DNA of 64,000 bases from Staphylococcus argensis. Its GTDB lineage: Bacteria; Bacillota; Bacilli; Staphylococcales; Staphylococcaceae. A model generated the notes under the pieces. That model made no database searches. It worked only from the letters and a program-made list of their open reading frames with translations, and was not told the origin of the DNA. This document shows, one piece after another, positions 1 through 9,422 of this stretch. Every line of letters starts with the position of its first letter. The stretch's first letter is position 1. The position numbers and the translations under genes are program-made. The stretch is from NCBI RefSeq assembly GCF_002902305.1, contig NZ_PPPX01000016.1, positions 438,025-502,024 on the forward strand, given 5' to 3'.

Positions 1-175
1 CATCCCAAGTAAGCGAGAGTTTAACATTGAAAATTAGATATTGTTAATGTTGTTCTAGTCTCATTTTGTATCATAAAAGAGAAGTGAAACTGGAACTTTT
101 ACCATCATTGTTAACATCCAATTAAACATTCACGGGTAAATAGAACATATAAGATATTCTTCTCCAGTTGAAAAT

Positions 176-234
176 TAGGGAAATCCCTATAAAAGCAAGA
201 AAAATTACTATATCAAACAATAGGGATTGCCCTA
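176..234 (+). promoter_or_regulatory. Two NreC-type palindromes upstream of hmp
   Basis: Two sites fit the pattern TAGGG-N4-CCCTA exactly: TAGGGAAATCCCTA at 176-189 and TAGGGATTGCCCTA at 221-234. Their centres are 45 bp apart, about four helical turns. The oxygen-responsive regulator NreC of staphylococci is described as binding such GC-rich palindromes before nitrate and nitrite reductase operons (from memory). A likely -10 (TATAAT, 295-300) lies downstream with only a weak -35 near 273-278, as expected for an activator-dependent promoter. Confidence 0.75.
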
Positions 235-363
235 TATTTAAAGCGTTCACATAATATTCAAGAAGATATAAATTTATCGCAATAAATAATATCTTATAAT
301 TGTAATTGAACGAAGTTAGGCAGATAATGAAAGTACAAAGTTAATAAGTGGAGGGAACTTAAT

Positions 364-1506
364 ATGTTAACTGAATCAGAAATTCAAACAATTAAAGATA
401 CAGTACCATTATTACAAGATAAAGGAACTGAGATCACTTCAATATTTTACCCTAAAATGTTCAACAACCACCCAGAACTTCTCAATATGTTTAACCAAAC
501 GAACCAGAAAAAAGGTATGCAATCAACTGCACTTGCTCAAGCAGTATTAGCTGCAGCGATGAATATCGAGAACTTAGGTGCAATTGCTCCAGCGATCATG
601 CCTGTTGCATATAAACACTGTGCACTTCAAGTATATCCTGAACATTATCCAATTGTTGGTGAGAACTTACTCGCTGCAATCCAAGATGTAACAGGACTTT
701 CTGAAGACGACCCAGTAATTCAAACTTGGGCGAAAGCTTACGGCGAAATTGCAGATGTATTCATCAAACTTGAAAAAGAAGTTTATGACCAAATGATGTG
801 GATGGGCTTCAAACCATTCAAGATTACTAAAATTACTCAAGAAACACCAGACATTAAAGCATTTACTGTAGAAACAAATGACTATGATTTAAGTCAATAC
901 AAACCTGGTCAATATATCACTGTTGACGTAACAAGCGACAAACTTCCTTACCGCGCTAAACGTCACTACTCAATCGTAAGCGGTGACGAACATTACCTTA
1001 CATTCGGTGTACGTCGCGACGTTGTTGATGGTCACGAAGGTGAAGTTTCTACAATCTTACACGATGAGTTATCTGAAGGTGACACAATCAACTTATCAGC
1101 GCCTGTAGGTGGATTCTTACTCAATAACTTAGAACAACCACAACTCTTCATCGGTTCAGGTGTCGGTATCACACCACTCGTTTCTATGTTTGATGCTGCA
1201 TCTAAAGAAGGTAGCCAATCTCAAATGATTCAAGTTGCACCATCTGAAGATCAAGTACCATTCAAAGAAATGATTGAAGAGATTACACAACGTGATAACG
1301 CAAACTTACACTTACACCTTAAAGATTCTGAAGGCTATTTAGAAAAAGATGAATTAACTCAATATCTATCTGAAAGCCCAGAAATCTACATTTGTGGTGG
1401 TACTTCATTCTTAAACTCAATTATGGAAGCTCTTAAAGAACTTGAATACGACATGTCTAAAGTACACTACGAAGTATTCGTTCCACGTTTAAGTGTTGAA
1501 GTTTAA
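364..1506 (+). CDS. hmp: Flavohaemoglobin / nitric oxide dioxygenase
   Basis: Converts nitric oxide to nitrate with O2 and NAD(P)H in the cytoplasm. The 380-aa product has the full family architecture: a globin domain (about 1-140) with Tyr29 and proximal His85 in YKHC, an FAD domain with the RHYS motif near 201, and an NAD domain with GSGVGITP near 264 and the terminal FVPR motif. A clear ribosome site (GGAGGG, about 350-355) precedes the ATG. It is monocistronic, ending at a hairpin at 1600-1645. The paired NreC-type boxes upstream suggest oxygen or nitrate control. Confidence 0.95.
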   Translation: MLTESEIQTIKDTVPLLQDKGTEITSIFYPKMFNNHPELLNMFNQTNQKKGMQSTALAQAVLAAAMNIENLGAIAPAIMPVAYKHCALQVYPEHYPIVGENLLAAIQDVTGLSEDDPVIQTWAKAYGEIADVFIKLEKEVYDQMMWMGFKPFKITKITQETPDIKAFTVETNDYDLSQYKPGQYITVDVTSDKLPYRAKRHYSIVSGDEHYLTFGVRRDVVDGHEGEVSTILHDELSEGDTINLSAPVGGFLLNNLEQPQLFIGSGVGITPLVSMFDAASKEGSQSQMIQVAPSEDQVPFKEMIEEITQRDNANLHLHLKDSEGYLEKDELTQYLSESPEIYICGGTSFLNSIMEALKELEYDMSKVHYEVFVPRLSVEV

Positions 1507-1599
1507 TCACAAGTTATAACCGCTCAAATTTATTGAAATCACTTAGCACTAGCAGTGTACATGCTGAAATTAAATAAGCATCTCGAGTATGAGATATAC

Positions 1600-1645
1600 G
1601 AGGAGAATGAGAAATCGTTATGGTTGCTCATTCTTCTCTTTTTTT
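1600..1645 (+). terminator. Rho-independent terminator after hmp
   Basis: A 12-bp stem (1600-1611 with 1627-1638, with G-T wobble) is followed by a T run. Confidence 0.8.
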
Positions 1646-2030
1646 ATGAATGTTGAAGTCATTGTTATGGGAAAAATACCTAATTGAAATTGTAAACGTT
1701 TTATAAAGCATATATCTTGTGGAATCGACTCGTGTTCGTCATCATATATTTATATATCAACTTCTTAGGGTATAATATAGCGTCCGTGTATCAAGAAGCG
1801 GACGTGAACTAAAAGTGTAAAAGAAACCATAAACATAAAAATTGCATAAGTTTATGGTGAACGAGTAGAATGAAAAAGTTGGTTTTTTACTAGATAAGAA
1901 AGAAAAACAGATATATTAAAAGCTAAGACGTCTACGTAGACAATCTTATCTAAATAAACATGTATAACAAAAATGATTGAAAGTCTTAGCTTCGTTTTGA
2001 GAAAAAGTTAAGAAGAAAGAAGGGTTATAT
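1646..2030 (+). promoter_or_regulatory. Structured leader or small-RNA region before the MFS gene
   Basis: A TATAAT at 1771-1776 is followed by two hairpins: CGTCCG 1781-1786 with CGGACG 1799-1804, and CCATAAAC 1827-1834 with GTTTATGG 1850-1857. Further on is a perfect 12-bp palindrome, GTCTACGTAGAC at 1930-1941, which could be a repressor operator. A cre-like sequence (12 of 14) lies at 1691-1704. Whether this is a long leader of the exporter gene or a separate small RNA cannot be decided from sequence. Confidence 0.4.
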
Positions 2031-3449
2031 GTGGCGGACAATTCAACTTCAAGTATGAAACAGAACATCCCATTGTTTATCGTCTTACTTTCAGGGGCGT
2101 TTATCACAATCTTAAACCAAACGCTCCTCGGTACAGCACTCCCGCCAATCATGAAAGATTTAAAGGTAGATGAGAACACGGCCCAATGGCTACAATCTAT
2201 CTTCATGCTCGTCAATGGTATTATGATTCCAGTCACAGCGTTCTTAATTGAGCGTTTCACATCACGACAACTCTTCCTATCAGCAATGGCCATCTTTGCG
2301 GTAGGTACAGTCTTCTGTGCTGTGGCACCTGAATTTACAACGATACTTATCGGTCGTATCTTACAAGCGGCTGGTGCCGGTATCATGATGCCACTCATGC
2401 AAACATTACTCTTTATGTTGTTCCCTAAAGATAAACGCGGAACAGCGATGGGCTTATTCGGTCTTATCATCGCCTTTGCGCCAGCGATTGGTCCAACATT
2501 ATCAGGTATTCTTGTAGAACATCTTACTTGGAGAAGTATCTTCTACATTATCTTACCAATCGCAGTGATCAACATTATCACAGCATATTTCTTATTACGT
2601 AACGTGACTGAGTTGAAACATCCAAAACTCGACAAACTCTCAGTTGTGTTATCTACACTCGGTTTCGGTGGCTTGTTATATAGCTTCAGTAGTGTCAGTG
2701 GTGCAGGTTGGCTCAGCGTTCAATTTATCCTGCCACTTATCGTTGGTGTGGTTGCACTTTACATCTTCATCACACGTCAGCTCAAGCTCAAACAACCGAT
2801 GTTGGAATTCCGCGTCTTTCAACATAGCATCTTCACGCTAGGTACGATCATGAGTATGATTGTGTTTGGTGTCATGATTTCAACGAACGTCATTCTGCCA
2901 CTTTATATGCAGAACATGTTACAGTTCAGTGCGCTTGAATCGGGTCTCGCTCTTTTACCAGGTGCCGTGATTATGGGTGCGATGAACCCACTCACAGGTT
3001 ATATGTTTGATAAGTTTGGTGGAAAATGGCTCGCAAGAGTTGGATTATTTATCTTATTCGCTTCAAGTATGGCTTTTATTAACTTAGATAGTCATACAAG
3101 CTTTACTTATCTTGCAACGATGAATGCGGTTCGAATGATTTCTATCGCAATGGTTATGATGCCGATGACTACACTATCTATCAACCAGTTACCGAATGAA
3201 CTCATTCCACACGGTACAGCGATGAATAACACCTTCAGACAAATGGCTGGTGCGATTGGTACAGCTGTCTTTATTACGATTATGTCAGTCGGTGCAGATC
3301 CATCACGTGGTATGGACGGCGTTATCCACGGTGTTAACATGTCCTTCCTTGCGTCAGTCGTCTTAGCAGGAATTGCTTTCTTAATGTCATTTAAGTTAAA
3401 AGATGAGAATGACGATGGAAAACGCACACGTCGTAAATATGCCAATTAA
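2031..3449 (+). CDS. DHA2-family multidrug MFS exporter (14 TM)
   Basis: A 472-aa integral membrane protein of the EmrB/QacA (DHA2) drug:H+ antiporter type. Hydrophobic segments fill almost the whole chain. The N-terminal motif LNQTLLGTALPPIMKDL and the motif-C-like IGPTLSGIL near residue 155 are typical. The start is GTG, 6 nt after AGAAGGG; the next ATG, at 2055, has no better ribosome site. The gene at 60989-62422 is a paralogue with the same motifs. Substrate unknown; exporters of this kind commonly handle cationic drugs or dyes. The palindrome at 1930-1941 may be its operator. Confidence 0.85.
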   Translation: MADNSTSSMKQNIPLFIVLLSGAFITILNQTLLGTALPPIMKDLKVDENTAQWLQSIFMLVNGIMIPVTAFLIERFTSRQLFLSAMAIFAVGTVFCAVAPEFTTILIGRILQAAGAGIMMPLMQTLLFMLFPKDKRGTAMGLFGLIIAFAPAIGPTLSGILVEHLTWRSIFYIILPIAVINIITAYFLLRNVTELKHPKLDKLSVVLSTLGFGGLLYSFSSVSGAGWLSVQFILPLIVGVVALYIFITRQLKLKQPMLEFRVFQHSIFTLGTIMSMIVFGVMISTNVILPLYMQNMLQFSALESGLALLPGAVIMGAMNPLTGYMFDKFGGKWLARVGLFILFASSMAFINLDSHTSFTYLATMNAVRMISIAMVMMPMTTLSINQLPNELIPHGTAMNNTFRQMAGAIGTAVFITIMSVGADPSRGMDGVIHGVNMSFLASVVLAGIAFLMSFKLKDENDDGKRTRRKYAN

Positions 3450-3537
3450 TGGTAAGTGAGGGAAGTCTGCCCGCAGTATAAAAGTGATTAATTGAGCAGT
3501 GAGAAGCTCATTAAATTCAATAATTAAAGTGAAGAAA

Positions 3538-3574
3538 AGTCGCTCTAGCAACTTCATGTTGGAGCGACTTTTTA
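3538..3574 (+). terminator. Terminator after MFS gene
   Basis: AGTCGCTC and CAAC pair with GTTG and GAGCGACT around a 5-nt loop, followed by TTTTT. Confidence 0.85.
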
Positions 3575-3826
3575 ATATTGAAAGATAATGCATATGCTTT
3601 GAAGATGCTACTTAGATTTAAAACCATGAATAATAATACTTAAGCACTAAATTGAACTTTCTAGTAATCCTAAGATTATGTGTTGGTAAAAGATAATACA
3701 TTCAGTGATGAATAGTATTTCTACCAAGCATTACTCCCATGGTTCATCATAGCGAAAAGAGAAATGAACGTGTATCATATGAATTAAGAATTATGATGAA
3801 AAGTCGAGTTCAAAGGAGTTCATCTC

Positions 3827-4495
3827 ATGAAGATATTAATCATTGAAGATGACTTGGTCATCGCTGAAAGTTTACAAGCTGAATTAAATAAATGGCACTA
3901 CGAGGTTGATATTGCACGAGATTTCAGTGCGATTATGGAAGAATTTGAACAAAGTAATCCACATCTTATCTTATTAGATATTAAATTACCGTCATTCAAC
4001 GGTTTCCATTGGTGCCAGGAAATACGACGTCACTCTAATGTGCCAATTATCTTTATTAGCTCGCGTACGGATAATATGGATCAGATTATGGCAATTCAAA
4101 TGGGTGGCGATGATTTTATTGAGAAGCCCTTTGATATGTCATTGACGGTAGCTAAGATTCAAGCTCTGATGCGACGGACGTACAACTTTACAGTAGACCA
4201 CAATCGTCTTGAAGTTCAGAACTGTCAGCTATTGATTGATGAAGCGAAGGTCAGCTATCAAGGGCAATCTGAGAAACTATCCTTTACTGAGTTACAAATT
4301 ATGCAGTCATTATTTCAAAATGAAGGAAAGTATGTGAGTAAGACAGATTTAATTGAAAAATGTTGGGAATCTGAACATTTTATCGATGATAATACGCTAG
4401 CGGTTAATATGACGCGTATTCGCAAGAAACTACAGAATATTGGCTTGCCTCATTTTATTGAAACGAAGAAAAATGTTGGCTATCGGGTAAATTAA
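3827..4495 (+). CDS. braR: OmpR-type response regulator, BraR/NsaR-like
   Basis: A 222-aa DNA-binding response regulator: receiver domain (1-115) with acidic pocket EDD (7-9) and phospho-acceptor Asp51, then a winged-helix DNA-binding domain (about 125-222). The sequence closely resembles the staphylococcal bacitracin/nisin-responsive BraR (NsaR), including the stretch FNGFHWCQEIRR. AAAGGAG lies 8 nt before the ATG. The kinase gene follows after 13 nt. The BraDE ABC sensor that normally follows in S. aureus is absent here. Confidence 0.8.
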   Translation: MKILIIEDDLVIAESLQAELNKWHYEVDIARDFSAIMEEFEQSNPHLILLDIKLPSFNGFHWCQEIRRHSNVPIIFISSRTDNMDQIMAIQMGGDDFIEKPFDMSLTVAKIQALMRRTYNFTVDHNRLEVQNCQLLIDEAKVSYQGQSEKLSFTELQIMQSLFQNEGKYVSKTDLIEKCWESEHFIDDNTLAVNMTRIRKKLQNIGLPHFIETKKNVGYRVN

Positions 4496-4508
4496 GAGGT
4501 GAAAGAGA

Positions 4509-5411
4509 ATGAATTTCTTAAAAACCATCAGTAATGAAGCACTGATTATTTTACTCATATTAGTGTTATTCTTATTCACATTCTTTGTCTTTTCATTACC
4601 TATGACGCCGTTTCTGTTAGCTTTAGCGATTATCGTCTTTGTCTTCGCAATTTATGTATTTTACCGTTATATCAGCTATGAAAAGCATCAAAGTCTTGAG
4701 GAAGAAGTAGAAAAGTTAGAACAAAGTCTGCATAATGTACGAAATGAACAAATTGAATATAAGAAGGAAGTAGAAGCTTACTTTCTGACGTGGGTGCATC
4801 AAATGAAGACGCCAATCACTGCGTCTAAGCTTCTGCTCGCTAGAAACGAAAAGGGCATGGTGAATCAACTGAGACAAGAAATACTTCAAATTGACAACTA
4901 TTCCAACTTGGCGCTAAGCTATTTGAAATTATTGAATCATAATACGGATATGGTGCTCGCACCTGTCACGATTGATGAGTTGATTCGTCCGCTTATTAAA
5001 AAATATTCAATTCAATTTATCGAGAATCAAACGAAGATTCATTATGAGAAATCGACTGCTAAAGTAATCACTGATGCACGTTGGTGTTCTATTATGATTG
5101 AGCAACTCTTGAATAATGCTTTAAAATATGCGCGAGGACGAGATATTTGGATTAATTACAATGAGAACGAGCAGAAACTTGAAATAAGAGACAATGGTAT
5201 TGGGATTAGTCGTGCAGATTTACCGAAAATCTTCGACCAAGGTTATTCAGGATACAATGGCCGTTTGCATGAGAAATCAAGCGGTATAGGATTGTTTATT
5301 GTGAAGCGGATTTCTAAGCACCTGAATCACTTTGTGGAGGTGGAATCTGAACTAGGTAAGGGTTCACGATTTACTATTCAATTTCCTAATAGCGGCACAA
5401 AACGAGGATAA
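4509..5411 (+). CDS. braS: Intramembrane-sensing histidine kinase, BraS/NsaS-like
   Basis: A 300-aa kinase with two N-terminal membrane helices (about 10-30 and 35-53) and almost no extracellular loop, as in BceS/GraS/BraS sensors that depend on an ABC transporter for signal detection. The H-box WVHQMKTPI has His97, followed by N-box NNALKYA and G-boxes DNGIGI and GIGLF. It forms an operon with the regulator. No bce/bra-type ABC transporter lies within the window next to it, so the signalling partner must be encoded elsewhere or be missing. Confidence 0.8.
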   Translation: MNFLKTISNEALIILLILVLFLFTFFVFSLPMTPFLLALAIIVFVFAIYVFYRYISYEKHQSLEEEVEKLEQSLHNVRNEQIEYKKEVEAYFLTWVHQMKTPITASKLLLARNEKGMVNQLRQEILQIDNYSNLALSYLKLLNHNTDMVLAPVTIDELIRPLIKKYSIQFIENQTKIHYEKSTAKVITDARWCSIMIEQLLNNALKYARGRDIWINYNENEQKLEIRDNGIGISRADLPKIFDQGYSGYNGRLHEKSSGIGLFIVKRISKHLNHFVEVESELGKGSRFTIQFPNSGTKRG

Positions 5412-5420
5412 CAAGAAAGA

Positions 5421-5461
5421 AGCGACTACACTTATAAGAAAGAGAGAGAAGTGTAGTCGCT
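5421..5461 (+). terminator. Strong hairpin after braS
   Basis: A perfect 13-bp stem (AGCGACTACACTT, 5421-5433, with its complement at 5449-5461) and 15-nt loop. The T run is poor, so termination is inferred from the stem and from the convergent gene arrangement. Confidence 0.65.
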
Positions 5462-6065
5462 AGATAAAATAATTTATGGAATTTTGTGAGTCCAAAGGAA
5501 CGAACTGGTCTCCCTTGTCAAAAATATTGTGTGTTAGAGATTGATTTCGAACATCTTAGAAGTGCACTTAGCCATTAATCTTAAACTTGTTGTTAAAAAA
5601 TATTAATAATAATGCAATGTCAAAACAGATTTATAAAAAAAGTAAATGTGCAAACTTTTTGATAACTAAAACGTGAGTTTCGAATTTATATAATAGCTAA
5701 TAAGGATAAATATTCGGCTCCCATAAACTAGTCTCATTTCCTTTAATTTAGAAAAGGTAAAGTTTGTAGTCACACAAAAATTCTGACTTTAATTTAAGTT
5801 CTTCTTCCTTTGGACACTCTTATCATATAACATTTTTGTGATTCCGGATATAGTCAATTTTATACTATTTTTATATTTCTATCTCATACTACTTAAATAA
5901 TATAAAAGGTTTTGCTAAATTAGTTAAAATTTGAATGGTTAAAATAAGATAAATGGAGTTGGACAAGAATACTTGAAATTGTCATTAAAATTTTAACGCT
6001 TTCAAATAGCATCTTTAATTTTACAATTTTACTGACTATGACTTCCTAATTTCCAACTTTTCACC
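5462..6065. other. AT-rich gap between convergent genes
   Basis: About 600 bp without a convincing ORF or ribosome site. A cre-like sequence (13 of 14, minus-strand TGAAAGCGTTAAAA, 5991-6004) is present, but no promoter belongs to it. No remnant of an ABC transporter that could have followed braS was recognised. Confidence 0.5.
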
Positions 6066-6107
6066 AAAAAAATCACCCCACAAGCGATCGAACTTGTAGA
6101 GTGATTT
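6066..6107 (-). terminator. Terminator of the cysJ-like gene
   Basis: On the minus strand an imperfect stem (AAATCAC...GTGATTT with inner ACAAG/CTTGT) ends in a run of seven T. Confidence 0.8.
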
Positions 6108-6154
6108 CAACTACTCAACTATCTTATTTTAACGTCTCAATTTCCACTACAATA

Positions 6155-8254
6155 TTAATACACATCACGTTGATAACGCTGCTCTTTACGCATTTGTGTG
6201 ACATACTTCTCGGCATCTTTCTCAGAGAAATGCCCTTCTTTCTGTAATACCTCAATCAATGCATCATGTACACCTGTAGCCATTTGGTCTTTATCGCCAC
6301 AAACGAAGAGTGCTGCACCATTGATAATCCAGTTATAAATCGTTTCGCTATTCTCCAATAAACGATGCTGAACATAAACTTTCTCATCTGTATCACGTGA
6401 AAAGGCTAAATCTAATTTGCTCAAATAGCCTTCCTTATTCCAAGTTTCTAATTCTTCTTGATAAAGATAATCTGTTGCTTTGTATTGATTGCCAAAGATA
6501 AGCCAACTATCTTTTTTCAACTGTCGTTCTTCTGCCTCTTGTAAATAAGCACGATAAGGTGCAATTCCTGTACCCGCACCAATCATAATGATCGGTGTAT
6601 CATCTTCAAACGGGAATTTGAAGTTCGGATTTTTACGGAAATAAATTGGAATGTGATCGCCAGGTTGTAAACGATCGGCAATTTGTACCGAACATACACC
6701 TTCTCTAGAGCGACCATGTGCTTCATAACGCACCGCACTCACTGTGATATGAACCTCGTTCGGCGTCTTCCGGTTACTGCTAGAAATAGAATACTCACGT
6801 GGCGGAAGTTTACGTAACAATTGTTGTAACATCTCAGGCACCAATTGTTGGGGCGGATAATCCGTGAGTAAGTCAATTAAATCTCTTCCATAAGCATACG
6901 ATTTCGCCCAACCGTCATCTAATAAGTGCTCTGATAAATCTGGATTATCAAATATATCTCCGGCAGTCGTAAGCAGAGTAGGTGTTAATTTCGTGATTTC
7001 GAAATGATAAAGCAAGGCTTCTCTAAGCGTAGCCGTTTCACCTTCGTGATTCACTGGTACTTCAACATCTTGATCCCAACCGAGTTGCTCAATCAGTTCG
7101 TCTACGAGTTCAGGATTGTTGGCTGGAATAATAGTTAAGATATCGCCAGGTTCGTATTGAGTTTGATTCCCGTCAATTTGCAACTCGAGATGGTGTACTT
7201 CCTTGTTAGAGCCGGGCTGTGTAAGCACTTCATTATTGAGAACGGTAGATTGGAATGGATTAGCTTTCGTATATTGTTCAGACGGTGTAGCAACATCTCC
7301 ACGAGTAACTGAATCTTCTGGCGCTTGAGTGATGACACAAGCTGAACCATTGGGGTCGTGTACAGCTTCATTCGTTGTGGACGTTGAAGTCGCGCCATTT
7401 TCTACGCTAGTCGTCGTTTCAGTTGTGGCCTGCGCCTTTGATTTACCAACACTTTGATTATCAGTGGACTCGTCCGTAACATTCTCATCAGTTTCCGCAT
7501 CAGTAGCTGTCTTATCGCTATCTACAGGATCAATCGCGTTGAGTACTTCAAGCATTTTATCCATCCACTGTTCTGCCGTTTCTTCAAAGTCGAAATCGCA
7601 ATCCACACGAGGAGCGATGCGGTTACCGCCTAACTCTCCAAGAATGTGGTCGAAATCTTTACCTGCCTGACAGAAATTATCGAAGTCCTGATCACCTAAT
7701 GCGAGCACTGCAAAGTCTACAGCTTCCATGCTTGGCGCATCATCGCCGTGCAAGTATTCGTAAGTGTCCAACGCATTGATTGGTGGCTCGCCTACACCTT
7801 GCGTAGAACAGATGACGAATAAGGGGGAAGTCTGCGGGAGGTCTTCCGTAGTAAATTCGTCCATCTCATAGAGTTCAGTATTAAAGTCATGGGCTTGTAA
7901 TTTCTCTTCAAAGTCCTCCGCTACACACTCTGCGTTCCCTGTTTCTGTACCGAAGAGGATGGTAATCTTCTCAGGTCGCTCTGAAAGTGAGCTGTGACGC
8001 TCACTTGCGCCTTCGCTCGTTTCTGCTACCTCTTCTTTTGCATCCTCGTTTGAGGCCATATTCGTTTCGTTGGCCGTTTCAGTTTGCGCCTGTTGTTGCG
8101 CTGCATGGTCTTCTTCCACTTGGTCTTTCTCAGATTGACTCAAGAGATAGCCACTTAACCAATTCTCTTGTTCAGGCGTGAGTGTAGGTAATATTTTATT
8201 TAAAAGTGTGAGTTGTTCTTCACTAAAGGGACTATTTGTTGAATTGAGTTGCAA
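6155..8254 (-). CDS. cysJ: CysJ-type diflavin reductase (sulfite reductase flavoprotein)
   Basis: Carries electrons from NADPH through FAD and FMN to a partner, in CysJ to the sulfite reductase haemoprotein. Order: CysJ-like N-terminus (1-40), flavodoxin domain with GTETGNAE at 102-109, FAD domain with REYSISSS, NADPH domain with GAGTGIAPYRAY, and the CysJ-type end RYQRDVY. At 699 aa it is about 100 longer than E. coli CysJ. The excess lies in two acidic, Thr/Ser/Glu-rich linkers (about 42-92 and 243-325). The start is TTG at 8254, fixed by homology and by GAGAGGTGAT upstream; an out-of-frame ATG overlaps it at 8257-8259. No cysI is nearby, so another electron acceptor is possible. Confidence 0.75.
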   Translation of the reverse strand: MQLNSTNSPFSEEQLTLLNKILPTLTPEQENWLSGYLLSQSEKDQVEEDHAAQQQAQTETANETNMASNEDAKEEVAETSEGASERHSSLSERPEKITILFGTETGNAECVAEDFEEKLQAHDFNTELYEMDEFTTEDLPQTSPLFVICSTQGVGEPPINALDTYEYLHGDDAPSMEAVDFAVLALGDQDFDNFCQAGKDFDHILGELGGNRIAPRVDCDFDFEETAEQWMDKMLEVLNAIDPVDSDKTATDAETDENVTDESTDNQSVGKSKAQATTETTTSVENGATSTSTTNEAVHDPNGSACVITQAPEDSVTRGDVATPSEQYTKANPFQSTVLNNEVLTQPGSNKEVHHLELQIDGNQTQYEPGDILTIIPANNPELVDELIEQLGWDQDVEVPVNHEGETATLREALLYHFEITKLTPTLLTTAGDIFDNPDLSEHLLDDGWAKSYAYGRDLIDLLTDYPPQQLVPEMLQQLLRKLPPREYSISSSNRKTPNEVHITVSAVRYEAHGRSREGVCSVQIADRLQPGDHIPIYFRKNPNFKFPFEDDTPIIMIGAGTGIAPYRAYLQEAEERQLKKDSWLIFGNQYKATDYLYQEELETWNKEGYLSKLDLAFSRDTDEKVYVQHRLLENSETIYNWIINGAALFVCGDKDQMATGVHDALIEVLQKEGHFSEKDAEKYVTQMRKEQRYQRDVY

Positions 8255-8482
8255 TCCATATCACCTCTCATTGCTATTGTAATCCTATGATTGAGTGGGT
8301 TAAACTAATTCGTTCGCGTCAAATTGTAAATCGTTATATGTACTATCAGTATACATGATTTAGTGATTGAGTTGGTTAGGTTAAAAGGAGCTGGAGTATC
8401 GTTGAGAAGTTTTATGCTGAGCCTAACTCGCTCATTTTTATAAAATGCAAACCCGCTCCTCTTAACCCACATCATAGACAAA

Positions 8483-8514
8483 GGCTTAGACGCGTTGGTA
8501 CACACGTTTAAGCC
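8483..8514 (-). terminator. Possible terminator of the methionine operon
   Basis: Minus-strand GGCTTA-AACG pairs with CGT-TAAGCC, followed by a short T-rich tract. It lies just after the last gene of the operon. Confidence 0.45.
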
Positions 8515-8527
8515 TCGTCTCGTATTA

Positions 8528-9268
8528 CTATTCTTTAATCGCAAAGGCGCGGACTGGGAAGCCTGGTGCATCTTTCGGTTTTGGACTAATCGTGTAAATG
8601 ATAGCACCACGCGTAGGGAGTTGATCTAAGTTCGTTAACAGTTCGACTTGGAACGTATCTTGCCCAAGTACATAACGTTCCCCAACGATATCGCCATTGC
8701 GAGCAGTGTCGACAGAAGCGTCTGTATCAAACGTTTCATGGCCGATTGCTTTGACACCGCGTTCTTCAAGGAGGAACTTCAACGCATCAAGTCCCCAACC
8801 AGGCAAGTGTTGGTTACCGTCCTCATCTTTATTCTCAAACGCTTCAGTATCTGGCCAACGCTTAGACCAATCTGTACGTAAAGCTACGAACGTACCACTT
8901 TCGATCGCACCGTGTTTAGACTCCCATTCGAGCAAATGGTCACGCGTGAGCACGAAATCGGCATTCTCTTCTGCTTCTTTAGCGTAATCTAACACGATAA
9001 GCGGCAAGACAAGTTCTTGTAAATCAAGATCGTTTAAATAGCGTTTATTCTCGACGAAGTGAATAGGGGCATCGATGTGTGTGCCGTACTGAGTGACGAT
9101 ATTCCAACGTTGCACGAAGAATCCGTGTTCTGGCACTGTGAATAGCGTTGATACTTCTGCCTTTTCAAAGTCACTGAAACGAGGAATATCCTCATCAAAG
9201 GTATGGGTTAAATCGACCCACGTCGCTGATTTCAGTTGCTCAAGTTGTTTCCAAAGTGGATAGCTCAT
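8528..9268 (-). CDS. Cyclase-family metal hydrolase (kynurenine formamidase-like)
   Basis: A 246-aa protein of the cyclase superfamily. It carries the metal-binding motif YGTHIDAPIHF, with conserved HETFDTDAS further on. Family members hydrolyse formyl-kynurenine and related amides or esters; the substrate here is unknown. The chosen ATG at 9268 follows AAAGGTGAT; a GTG nine bases upstream lies inside that ribosome site and is unlikely. It lies 155 nt after metE on the same strand, in the position of the fifth gene of the staphylococcal metICFE operon, so it may be co-transcribed. Confidence 0.75.
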   Translation of the reverse strand: MSYPLWKQLEQLKSATWVDLTHTFDEDIPRFSDFEKAEVSTLFTVPEHGFFVQRWNIVTQYGTHIDAPIHFVENKRYLNDLDLQELVLPLIVLDYAKEAEENADFVLTRDHLLEWESKHGAIESGTFVALRTDWSKRWPDTEAFENKDEDGNQHLPGWGLDALKFLLEERGVKAIGHETFDTDASVDTARNGDIVGERYVLGQDTFQVELLTNLDQLPTRGAIIYTISPKPKDAPGFPVRAFAIKE

Positions 9269-9422
9269 GTGTATCACCTTTCTTTTTATTAAAATGCGTC
9301 AATAATTACTGATAGGGCATTTCTTACCTAATCGTTGAATGTAGAGATGGTGAGGATTCATGAAACGTGTTAACTATCGTAAATCCTCATCAAACTTGGA
9401 GAGTGTATTCACTCTATCTCAA

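Noticed and set aside
1607-1687. Short ORF starting after AGGAG within the hmp terminator
   Set aside because: It lies in the hairpin and T run, and its product has no plausible features.
5991-6004. cre-like (CcpA) sequence, 13 of 14
   Set aside because: It lies between convergent genes with no promoter next to it, so probably chance.
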